Positions 57,369-64,000 of a stretch of 64,000 nt of DNA are shown one piece after another. Source of the stretch: Marinobacter salinus (GTDB taxonomy: Bacteria; Pseudomonadota; Gammaproteobacteria; Pseudomonadales; Oleiphilaceae); assembly GCF_001854125.1 (NCBI RefSeq), contig NZ_CP017715.1, positions 1,488,001 to 1,552,000 on the forward strand, read 5' to 3'. The notes beneath the pieces are model-generated. The model was not told the origin of the DNA and searched no databases. It saw only the letters and a program-made list of their open reading frames with translations. A program made the translations under genes and the position numbers. Position 1 is the first letter of the stretch, and every line of letters starts with the position of its first letter.

Positions 57369-58662
57369 TCAGCCGCGATAGGTTCCAGCGGGATTCAGCA
57401 CCGGTAATGTCGTAGCGGGATGGATCGAGACCGTCAGCGCCATGGGGAAGACATTCCCGGATCATCACCGTTTCGCCTGCCTCACGAGCCTCGTTGTAAC
57501 GAGCGAGGTCAACCACCTTGGCGGACTTCAGAGGCTGCCGGTCGGCATCCGTCATAACCATGACACGTGGCCAGAGTCTTCTTTCCGGCGAGTGGGAAAC
57601 CACAATTCCCCTCTGGCCGTCGGTTAACTCCACAAGACTTCCCGTCGGGTAAATGCCGATGGACTGGATAAAGTTCTCCACCAGATCTTCCTGAAACTCG
57701 ATATTCCTCATGTCATAGAGAAGCGCAACAGCCTTCGCCGGAGTCATCGGTTCGGAATTATCCCGCGGTCCGATTTGAGACTCGAAGAACTCGGCAATGC
57801 CGGCGACCTTTGCCAACAGCGGAATGCGATCGCCCCGAACACCCTCCGGAAAACCAGAACCATTGTGCCGCTCACGGTGTCCCTGGACGACGCTCAAAAC
57901 GGCTCGAGACACGCTACCGTTCAGCATCTCAACGCCTTTCGTCACATAGCCGCGATACAGGGCGTAATCGTCAGCGTTCATCTGTCCTTCACGGTTAAGC
58001 AATTCCCTGGGAAGAGATGTTTTACCCACCTGAGACAGCAAACAGCCCAACCCCAGATGGTTCAGCAACCCTTCGTTCAGGCCGAGGTGGCGCCCACATA
58101 CCAAAGCCCAGACCGAAGTATTCAACGCATGACGATAGATATAGTCATCATGCTGACGTGTCCGGCTCAGCCAAAGCAGCGCGTCTGGCTGGCGAATCAC
58201 GCTCTTGACCATTTCGCTGGTGATTCGTGCAATCGGTTTAAGATCGACCACACCTTCACTTCTGGTCGTTTCAAACAGACGGCTGAGTGCCAGTTCAGCA
58301 TCATCCAACAAACGCTTCGATGCTTTCACTTCCTTTTTCAGAGTGGTAAGTGATTCGTAGCTGACGGGATCACGAACGGACAACGGCGGGAGCTTCAATT
58401 CTTCCCGGCCATTGCCACGACGATTCTGCTTGCGGCCGAAGACAGGCTTCGACGCACCTTTGAGTTCTTTCGCCTCACGAATTTCCGCGACATCGATCAT
58501 CACCCACTTACAGTGAGACGTCAGCGCCCTGACATCATCCTGAGAGCGAATGTGAAAGCCCTGAATTGGAAACGGCGTCTGGTGCCATGGCCTGTCAAGG
58601 TCAGACACAAACATGCCCACTTCCAGATCATGTACCGCAACTTTTCTCTGCTGGACGCCCAC
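57358..58662 (-). CDS. Degenerate HD-GYP domain protein with DUF3391 N terminus
   Basis: Belongs to the cyclic-di-GMP phosphodiesterase family by layout: DUF3391 domain (about 5-130, KVAVHDLEVGMFVSDLDRPW) then an HD-GYP domain (about 150-330). Key residues are changed: the HD dyad position reads LLSQVGK (Ser210-Gln211), HHExxxGxGYP reads HRERHNGSGFP (262-272), and the later Asp-x-x-Asp region is EFFE. His178 is retained. It is therefore likely inactive as a hydrolase and could act as a binding or partner protein. GTG start at 58662 with GAGG about seven bases upstream. The 175-bp upstream region carries repeats and a CRP-type site. Confidence 0.88.
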   Translation of the reverse strand: MGVQQRKVAVHDLEVGMFVSDLDRPWHQTPFPIQGFHIRSQDDVRALTSHCKWVMIDVAEIREAKELKGASKPVFGRKQNRRGNGREELKLPPLSVRDPVSYESLTTLKKEVKASKRLLDDAELALSRLFETTRSEGVVDLKPIARITSEMVKSVIRQPDALLWLSRTRQHDDYIYRHALNTSVWALVCGRHLGLNEGLLNHLGLGCLLSQVGKTSLPRELLNREGQMNADDYALYRGYVTKGVEMLNGSVSRAVLSVVQGHRERHNGSGFPEGVRGDRIPLLAKVAGIAEFFESQIGPRDNSEPMTPAKAVALLYDMRNIEFQEDLVENFIQSIGIYPTGSLVELTDGQRGIVVSHSPERRLWPRVMVMTDADRQPLKSAKVVDLARYNEAREAGETVMIRECLPHGADGLDPSRYDITGAESRWNLSRLISG

Positions 58663-58738
58663 AACCCACCTCTGCGCTTAAACTATTCGATGGTTCCATT
58701 GTGACCGGACGGCCGAAAGAGTCCATTACAGTTTGGTA

Positions 58739-58849
58739 GCGCAGAGTAACCCTAAGGAGACAAAAGGTAACTCTAATGTTCATCAGGAAACAAAATGTAG
58801 CAATGTGACAGCAGTCACACCTTGAGGGCAAAAAGTGTCACTCTGCGTC
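58739..58849. repeat. Short degenerate repeats upstream of the HD-GYP gene
   Basis: Three related plus-strand units share an AGGA/GAGG element before CAAAA-x-GT: AGGAGACAAAAGGT (CAAAA at 58761), AGGAAACAAAATGT (58791) and GAGGGCAAAAAGT (58829). GTAACCCTAA and GTAACTCTAA repeat directly 20 bp apart. CGCAGAGTAAC near 58740 and GTCACTCTGCG at 58837-58847 form an imperfect inverted repeat bracketing the array. Possible multi-site operator. Confidence 0.45.
58804..58819. promoter_or_regulatory. CRP/Vfr-type binding site
   Basis: TGTGACAGCAGTCACA: both half-sites TGTGA and TCACA are perfect with the six-base spacer of the CRP consensus. It is about 140 bp upstream of the HD-GYP start and 19 bp beyond the stop of the lipoprotein gene at 58838. 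A CRP/Vfr regulator is expected in this group; an adenylate cyclase gene lies at 51970. Confidence 0.65.
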
Positions 58850-59419
58850 ACACACCGAATCGTCAAATTCTGGCGCTTTGGCCCGAAACGAGCCCCGTGG
58901 CGCTTTTCGAGCGTAAACGGTATAAGGAACGGAGGAGGCGCGAATGTAGTCAAAGTTACGTTTTTCGTCACCCTGGCCCACAGATGTCGTCGCTGGCCGA
59001 CACGACACGAGCAACTTCAGTTTTTCACCCAACCCGGAAATCCGTCCGTTCTGAACAGAAGGGTTCAGCGCCACACAGCGCTCACTGCCGGTCACTGGCG
59101 CCCCGTTATCAGCAACGATATCCAGCCGGGGCTCACCGCAGGCCCGAATACCGTCGCCACATACACCGGCCTCTTCATCGGAACTGTCGCGCAAGCGCCA
59201 AACCCGCTTACTGCACTGGGTTTCCAATCGAATAGACGTTGCCTTGTCACCCATAAACCACCATTCCGGATAATCTGCCGTCTCCCAGGTGAGTTTCACC
59301 TGCCGCGGCTCACCCACGGAATTCTCCGCAGGGAACACCGCGTAATGGGAATAATAGGAAGCACATCCGGATACCATCACAAGGGGGACCACCAGAAGTA
59401 CATGCACAGGAAATCTCAT
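58838..59419 (-). CDS. Putative lipoprotein of unknown function
   Basis: A 193-residue protein I do not recognise. The signal MRFPVHVLLVVPLVMVSGCA gives a lipobox VSGC with Cys19. The mature part contains a WETADYPEWWFMGDKATSIR stretch and several cysteines (TQCSKR, GVCGDGIRACGEP, SERCVAL, VSCRPA, SVCDAE) suited to disulfide bonds in the periplasm. The ATG at 59419 is one base after the PilZ gene stop (TGATATG), so the pair is translated together. The longer frame to 59488 overlaps PilZ and lacks a signal. Confidence 0.75.
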   Translation of the reverse strand: MRFPVHVLLVVPLVMVSGCASYYSHYAVFPAENSVGEPRQVKLTWETADYPEWWFMGDKATSIRLETQCSKRVWRLRDSSDEEAGVCGDGIRACGEPRLDIVADNGAPVTGSERCVALNPSVQNGRISGLGEKLKLLVSCRPATTSVGQGDEKRNFDYIRASSVPYTVYARKAPRGSFRAKAPEFDDSVCDAE

Positions 59420-59420
59420 A

Positions 59421-59699
59421 TCAATCGAAATCCTGATCAAACTGCAGGCCATATCCATCATTGGTCTTGCGAACAACCACCATATCAAGCACCGGCGCCG
59501 CCACGGGCAGACCTTGCACTTGCACGGTCACCTTGTCGCCAAGCTCGGGGTGAAAAGGTTCGGTATCGACCACAATGAAAACGCCGCCGTCCGAGATATC
59601 CCTGGTTGAGAAAACAAAGTCGCCGAATACAGGATGCCCGATCTTCACCTTGGCGCTCATGGCAGTACGGATGTGCTCTCTTCGATCATTCCCGGTCAT
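59421..59699 (-). CDS. PilZ domain protein
   Basis: A 92-residue stand-alone PilZ domain, a cyclic-di-GMP receptor fold. Both binding motifs are present: NDRREHIRTAM at the start (RxxxR) and STRDISDGGVFIVV (DxSxxG) near residues 32-45. The protein has no membrane segment. Its partner is unknown; the coupled downstream lipoprotein is a candidate for co-regulation. It may belong to a small second-messenger neighbourhood with the HD-GYP gene. Confidence 0.9.
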   Translation of the reverse strand: MTGNDRREHIRTAMSAKVKIGHPVFGDFVFSTRDISDGGVFIVVDTEPFHPELGDKVTVQVQGLPVAAPVLDMVVVRKTNDGYGLQFDQDFD

Positions 59700-59784
59700 G
59701 TTGCGAATTCCACTACTTTTTGCATAGTTTTTATAGTCTTCCGAAGCATACCACCATTTTCATGGAAATATGCCAACGGCGATC

Positions 59785-59820
59785 TTGACTCACACGGAAA
59801 TACAAATGAGAATGGTTGGC
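59785..59820 (+). promoter_or_regulatory. Promoter with Fur-box-like sequence for the iron importer
   Basis: TTGACT (59785-59790), 17-bp spacer, GAGAAT (59808-59813). The 19 bases 59802-59820 (ACAAATGAGAATGGTTGGC) match the Fur consensus at 11 positions, strongest in AATGAGAAT, and overlap the -10. Located 67 bp before the binding-protein start. Iron repression is inferred. Confidence 0.5.
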
Positions 59821-59886
59821 GTTTTTAAGAACCTGTGACCAGTAGCACCTGAACCCTTTATTTTAGCGTTAAGTAAGGACGACAAT

Positions 59887-60903
59887 ATGCGAATGAAACT
59901 CGCCGCCACCGCGGCCATTGCCCTGAGCGTACTTCCCATCACTGCCTCTGCGGATGGCGAGGTGAATATCTACTCGTACCGTCAGGCTTACTTGCTGCAA
60001 CCCCTTTTAAACGCGTTTGAAAAAGAAACCGGCATTGAAAGCAACGTCGTGTTCGCGAAACAGGGGCTGGCTGAGCGACTGGAACGTGAAGGTCGGAACA
60101 GTCCTGCCGACGTAGTGATGACAGTCGATATCTCACGTGTCAACGAGCTGGTTGAGCGCGATCTGGTGCAAAGCGTTGAAAACGATGTTCTGGAACATAA
60201 CATTCCGGACAATCTCCGCCATCCCGACGGTAAATGGTTTGCGCTCACGACACGAGGCCGCCTGATCTTCACCTCAAAAGACCGGGTAGAGGAAGGCGAA
60301 ATTACCACCTACGAACAATTGGCCGATGACAAATGGCAAGACCGCATCTGCACCCGCAGCGGCAAACACCCTTACAACATCGCCCTGATTTCCTCCATGA
60401 TTGCCCACCATGGCGAAGCCTACACCGAAGAATGGCTGCAAGGCCTGAAGGACAACCTGGCGCGTAAACCTCAAGGCGGAGACCGCGATCAGATCAAGGC
60501 CATAGCAGAGGGCGTGTGTGACGTCTCTATCGGAAACAGCTATTACTACGGCAACATGCTGCAAGACGAGAACCAGCGTGAAACCGCAGAAAAAGTTCGC
60601 CTGGTATTCCCCAATGCCGACGGCCGTGGAACTCACGTGAATATAAGCAGTATCTCCCTGACAAAAAGCGCGCCTAACCGTGAGAATGCCCTCAGATTGA
60701 TGGAGTTCCTGTCATCTGCGGAAGCCCAGCGCATTTATGCAGAAGCCAACACCGAGTATCCCGCTAATCCGGAAGTGAAGCCTTCAGGCCTGGTTGCAGA
60801 GTGGGGCGATATCCACCCTGACGATCTGTCTCTTCAGGAAATCGCCGACAACCGCAACGCCGCCGTAAAACTGGTTGATCGCGTCGACTACGACGGCGAG
60901 TAA
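59887..60903 (+). CDS. Fe(III) ABC transporter substrate-binding protein
   Basis: Periplasmic ferric-iron binding protein of the FbpA/FutA/IdiA type, 338 residues. Signal peptide MRMKLAATAAIALSVLPITA, cleaved near ASA. The mature start GEVNIYSYRQAYLLQPLLNA has the family tyrosine, NSYYYGNMLQDE contains the paired tyrosines that bind Fe(III), and GTHVNISSISLTKSAPNREN is typical. The permease gene follows 147 bp later on the same strand, with a CCCGCG/CGCGGG hairpin between them that could favour the binding-protein transcript. No ATPase gene accompanies them. Confidence 0.92.
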   Translation: MRMKLAATAAIALSVLPITASADGEVNIYSYRQAYLLQPLLNAFEKETGIESNVVFAKQGLAERLEREGRNSPADVVMTVDISRVNELVERDLVQSVENDVLEHNIPDNLRHPDGKWFALTTRGRLIFTSKDRVEEGEITTYEQLADDKWQDRICTRSGKHPYNIALISSMIAHHGEAYTEEWLQGLKDNLARKPQGGDRDQIKAIAEGVCDVSIGNSYYYGNMLQDENQRETAEKVRLVFPNADGRGTHVNISSISLTKSAPNRENALRLMEFLSSAEAQRIYAEANTEYPANPEVKPSGLVAEWGDIHPDDLSLQEIADNRNAAVKLVDRVDYDGE

Positions 60904-61050
60904 GCTTCCCGGGCCGGAGGGCGCCCTCGCGTTCTTCGGCCCGATTGCTGACAAATACCCCCGCGGTTCCTGACGCGGGTCATTGCAGGCAGCTACTGAG
61001 CTGACTACAATCGACAGCCTTTCTCATTTCGATTCATCAACAGGAATGCT

Positions 61051-62739
61051 ATGACCGAGGCAGTTACCGGCGTTGACCCAGGGCTTACCGAGCCCCTGCT
61101 GGCAAAACGTGCCTCCCGGCGTTGGCTGATCACAGCAGGTCTCATCACAGCCATCGTTGCACTTCCAGTTCTTTCCGTGGTCTTGCTGGCTTTTTTTCCG
61201 GAAGAAAATATCTGGCCACACCTGATTGATACCACCCTGCCCCGGTACCTGACCACCACTCTGAAGCTGATGGTCGGCGTTGGCACCCTGACACTTGTTA
61301 TCGGACTGGCAACTGCCTGGGCCGTTACCATGTGCGAGTTTCCGGGCAGGAAATTTTTTGAGTGGGCAATGCTGCTGCCCTTTGCGGTGCCGGCCTATGT
61401 CATCGCCTATGTCTACACCAGCTTGCTTGATTACGCCGGACCCATACAAAGTGGCCTCCGGGCTCTGATGGGCTGGGAAAACGCCAGCGATTACTGGTTC
61501 CCCCAGATCCGCAGCCTTGAAGGCGCCACCCTGATGATCGGGCTGGTGCTCTATCCATACGTTTACCTGCTCGCACGCGCTGCGTTTCTTGAGCAGTCCC
61601 CCTCACTGTTCGCGGTTAGTCGGAGCCTTGGCCATTCGGCACTAAGCACTTTTTTCCGGGTGGTTCTGCCCATTGCCCGGCCTGCGGTGGCCGTCGGCCT
61701 GTCCCTCGTCCTGATGGAGACCTTGAACGATTTCGGTACGGTGGATTTTTTTGCTGTTCAAACACTGACAGCGGGCCTCTTCGATACCTGGATGAATCTC
61801 GGCAACCTCGGGGGCGCCGCACAGATTGCAACCACGATGCTTATCTTTGTGGTTATCCTGGTCACCCTTGAACGCTATTCCCGCCGTCGGCAACAACAGT
61901 TTGCGGCCCGCGACAACCGTGACCCGATCCCTCGCTTCACCATGTCCGTGCCGCGACAGCTGGTTTGCCTGGCCGTTTGTGCGATTCCTGTCCTGTTCGG
62001 CTTTGTAATACCCGGCTTCACCCTAGGGCTCTACGCCTGGGAGTATTTTGGAGAAAGCTGGAACCCCGATTTTCTGGAGAACACGCTTAATAGCCTGTTC
62101 CTGTCCGGAACCGCTGCCCTGACCACACTACTGATCGGCGTCACTCTCGCCTACAGCCGGCGACTACACAACACAAGGGGCATGCAGATTCTAATGCGGC
62201 TCTCCAGCCTCGGTTACGCCATGCCCGGAGCGGTTCTGGCAGTCGGAGTGATTGTGCCCCTGGCGGGCTTTGATAACTGGCTGGACAGCCTGATGCGGGA
62301 TGCCTTCGGGATAAGCACGGGGTTGCTGTTGAGTGGCTCCGCGTTCGCCATGGTTTTCGCCTACACCGTGCGATTTCTGGCCGTCTCGGCAGGAAGCGTC
62401 GAAAGCGCACTGCAGAAGATCACCCCCAGCATGGATATGGCATCTCGTTCACTGGGGTACAGCCCGGGAAAAACCCTGGTCAGAGTCCATCTGCCCATGC
62501 TCCGCGGTACGCTGCTTACCGCGGCACTGGTGGTGTTTGTGGACTGCATGAAAGAGCTGCCGGCAACCTTGATCCTGCGGCCGTTCAACTTCGACACCCT
62601 GGCGACTTACGTCTACCAGTTTGCATCGGATGAACGCCTGTATCACAGTGCCCTGCCGGCGCTGATCATTGTTCTGGCGGGTATCATCCCGATTATTCTG
62701 ATGAGCCGCTCGATCTCGAACACGCGCACGATTGGCTAG
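61051..62739 (+). CDS. Fe(III) ABC transporter permease (FbpB-like, fused two-domain)
   Basis: Inner-membrane permease of 562 residues made of two homologous halves with about twelve helices in total. Each half has an EAA-type loop for ATPase contact: AAFLEQSPSLFAVSRSLGHS (about 175-195) and ALQKITPSMDMASRSLGYSP (about 455-475). Both end with the conserved proline-rich inner-membrane motif (VVLPIARPAVAVG and VHLPMLRGTLLTA). AGGA stands upstream of the ATG. The cognate FbpC-like ATPase is not encoded next to it; the gene after it is a convergent thioesterase. Confidence 0.92.
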   Translation: MTEAVTGVDPGLTEPLLAKRASRRWLITAGLITAIVALPVLSVVLLAFFPEENIWPHLIDTTLPRYLTTTLKLMVGVGTLTLVIGLATAWAVTMCEFPGRKFFEWAMLLPFAVPAYVIAYVYTSLLDYAGPIQSGLRALMGWENASDYWFPQIRSLEGATLMIGLVLYPYVYLLARAAFLEQSPSLFAVSRSLGHSALSTFFRVVLPIARPAVAVGLSLVLMETLNDFGTVDFFAVQTLTAGLFDTWMNLGNLGGAAQIATTMLIFVVILVTLERYSRRRQQQFAARDNRDPIPRFTMSVPRQLVCLAVCAIPVLFGFVIPGFTLGLYAWEYFGESWNPDFLENTLNSLFLSGTAALTTLLIGVTLAYSRRLHNTRGMQILMRLSSLGYAMPGAVLAVGVIVPLAGFDNWLDSLMRDAFGISTGLLLSGSAFAMVFAYTVRFLAVSAGSVESALQKITPSMDMASRSLGYSPGKTLVRVHLPMLRGTLLTAALVVFVDCMKELPATLILRPFNFDTLATYVYQFASDERLYHSALPALIIVLAGIIPIILMSRSISNTRTIG

Positions 62740-62761
62740 CAGGCAAGTGTGCGTGAGGGTG

Positions 62762-63247
62762 TCAGAGGTTGACTCGGGAACGGGCATCCTGGACCACAAA
62801 ACGCCCCTCGAATACGGCAACGGGCTCAGCAACCGGTTCGGTTGTAGGCTCCCCGCAGAACACTTCTGCCGTCAGGTCAAGACGCCCCTTGCCATGCCGG
62901 GCAAGGCTCTTTCGGAATCGATCCGGGATCTCGCCGCCCGGTAGCCGACAGATCACATAAAAGTCCCTGTCCACCGGTTCCAGATAGTCAATGTTCCCGC
63001 TCTGAACCACCACAGCGCCCCGGAGACCGAGGTCAGCCAAAGCGAGCTCAGTGACCGCCCAGGCTGCAGTGACAGCTGCCGAGTAGACGCTGCCCCCAAA
63101 ACCGGTGCCCTGATGATTGCGATTAGGCGCCAGTGGTGCGCTGAGCAGAAGAGCGCGCCCATCCCAGGAGCGCAATCGGATACCCAGCGCCTGGGACAGC
63201 GGAATTTCTTCGTTGATGCGTTTCTGGAAAAGGGCCAACTGGGGCAT
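62762..63247 (-). CDS. Thioesterase domain protein (YiiD C-terminal type)
   Basis: Single-domain hot-dog-fold protein, 161 residues, of the family typified by the C-terminal domain of E. coli YiiD. ALFQKRINEEIPLSQALGIR opens it. NRNHQGTGFGGSVYSAAVTA matches the conserved substrate-binding segment. The end FEGRFVVQDARSRVNL is usual. Probably acts on acyl-CoA or acyl-carrier substrates; the actual substrate is unknown. AGGAGG lies five bases before the ATG. Convergent with the iron permease and downstream of the acyl-CoA synthetase on the same strand. Confidence 0.85.
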   Translation of the reverse strand: MPQLALFQKRINEEIPLSQALGIRLRSWDGRALLLSAPLAPNRNHQGTGFGGSVYSAAVTAAWAVTELALADLGLRGAVVVQSGNIDYLEPVDRDFYVICRLPGGEIPDRFRKSLARHGKGRLDLTAEVFCGEPTTEPVAEPVAVFEGRFVVQDARSRVNL

Positions 63248-63324
63248 AACATCCTCCTGATCTTTCGCCAGTTTATGCCCGCTTGCGATTTTTCCAAATT
63301 CGACTTATGTCGGTCCCAGACAAC

Positions 63325-63351
63325 ATCAGGCCCGGCATCGCCGGGCCTGAT
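63325..63351 (-). terminator. Hairpin after the acyl-CoA synthetase gene
   Basis: A perfect 12-bp stem ATCAGGCCCGGC/GCCGGGCCTGAT with loop ATC, 28 bp after the stop. There is no U-tract. It shares the AGGCCCGGCAT core with the hairpin after fadA at the other end of the window. Confidence 0.55.
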
Positions 63352-63379
63352 CAAAGGTTGTGAAACAACAGCTGATACT

Positions 63380-64000
63380 CTACTGCCAGATCACCGGCTG
63401 TCTTTGCGCATACCAGCTATCGACCTTCTCCTGATACGCGTCCTCGACCACATTTCGTTTGAGCTTGAGCGTTGGTGTGAGAAAGCTGTTCTCGATCGAC
63501 CACTCGTCACTGACCACTGTAATGAAGGCCAACTGCTCGTGTGGGTCCACGGTCTTGTTCACTTCCTTGATGAGGTTGGTGAAGCTTGCCTCCAGTTCCT
63601 TGCGAAACTTCTCATCGGCTGTCCTTGGCCGGATATCCTCACCCAACATCACTAACGCAAACGGCTGTGTCTGGTTCGCACCGGACACGCATACCATTTC
63701 AATGGAATCATGGGACATAAGCCGGTTCTCAATTGGCGCCGGCGCAATGTACTTACCCTTGCTCGTCTTGAAGATCTCCTTGATGCGGCCTGTCAGTTTC
63801 AGGCGCCCCATCTCATCGATCTCCCCCTTATCTCCGGTCTTGAGAAAACCATCCTCGGTGAAGGCTTCGCGGGTTTTTTCTTCATCCTTGTAGTAGCCCA
63901 TCATCGTCGCCGGGCTCTTGATCTGGACTTCACCCTCCTCACTGATTCTGGTCTCAACACCCGGCAGAGACTCGCCCACATACCCGGTTTTCGAGCGCCC
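63380..64000 (-). CDS. Long-chain acyl-CoA synthetase, C-terminal part (runs off window)
   Basis: AMP-forming ligase that activates fatty acids to acyl-CoA. About 206 C-terminal residues are present and the frame stays open to base 64000. Visible: GYVGESLPGVETRISEEGEV, SPATMMGYYKDEEKTREAFT, the conserved KTGDKGEIDEMGRLKLTGR (Asp of motif A8 and adjoining Arg), KEIFKTSKGKYIAPAPIENR (hinge and P-loop partner Lys region) and TPTLKLKRNVVEDAY. This pattern is that of the FAA1/LcfB-type long-chain synthetases. It fits the fatty-acid degradation theme of fadBA in this window. Confidence 0.92.
   Translation of the reverse strand, partial: GRSKTGYVGESLPGVETRISEEGEVQIKSPATMMGYYKDEEKTREAFTEDGFLKTGDKGEIDEMGRLKLTGRIKEIFKTSKGKYIAPAPIENRLMSHDSIEMVCVSGANQTQPFALVMLGEDIRPRTADEKFRKELEASFTNLIKEVNKTVDPHEQLAFITVVSDEWSIENSFLTPTLKLKRNVVEDAYQEKVDSWYAQRQPVIWQ

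Overview
The window looks like a chromosomal segment of a marine gammaproteobacterium close to Marinobacter. This is judged from protein sequence character and from gene order (der-bamB-yfgM-hisS-ispG-rodZ-pilW-rlmN-ndk, trmJ-cysE-iscR, secDF-yajC-tgt-queA). No database search was possible. It is a core-genome region: I see no prophage, insertion sequence, CRISPR array or rRNA operon, and coding density is high.

Layout. 1-4.8 kb: 5'-part of topA, then fadBA for fatty-acid beta-oxidation. 4.8-5.24 kb: the only gene-free stretch over 300 bp, holding candidate fad operators and a minus-strand terminator. 5.2-13.8 kb: small genes (a secreted protein of unknown function, a universal stress protein, the MOSC/Uup/unknown operon, an L,D-transpeptidase, DUF924, a CbiX-like protein, a TIGR01777 epimerase), tRNA-Gly(GCC), tRNA-Glu(TTC) and a 50-codon gene I identify as ccoM. 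14.0-19.9 kb: a GGDEF/EAL protein followed by ackA-pta. 19.9-32.6 kb: a long minus-strand run from trmJ-cysE-iscR-iscS through ndk, rlmN, pilW, rodZ, ispG, hisS, yfgM and bamB to der. 32.8 kb: a divergent suhB. 33.7-39.3 kb: secDF-yajC-tgt-queA and tRNA-Leu(CAA). 39.4-50.8 kb: flgBCDEFGHIJKL behind a sigma-54 promoter. 51-64 kb: nitroreductase, Mpo1-like protein plus class III adenylate cyclase, queF, an ABC-2 exporter, two lipoproteins, a degenerate HD-GYP protein, a PilZ protein, an iron-type ABC importer lacking an ATPase gene, a thioesterase and part of an acyl-CoA synthetase.

Themes. Fatty-acid metabolism is at both ends (fadBA, acyl-CoA synthetase, Mpo1-like). Queuosine synthesis is represented by tgt, queA and queF. 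Nucleotide second messengers recur: GGDEF/EAL, HD-GYP, PilZ, adenylate cyclase and a perfectly symmetrical CRP/Vfr-type site. Cell-envelope biogenesis appears as BamB, SecDF-YajC, RodZ, PilW and the flagellar rod and hook.

The observations most worth following are: (1) a SuhB orthologue that has lost the DPxDGT metal-binding motif; (2) an isc locus reduced to iscR-iscS, with IscS lacking the C-terminal tail that binds IscU; (3) an HD-GYP protein whose HD dyad is Ser-Gln, preceded by a short repeat array and a perfect CRP-type palindrome; (4) an isolated ccoM; and (5) an inverted repeat able to hide the flgF ribosome-binding site.
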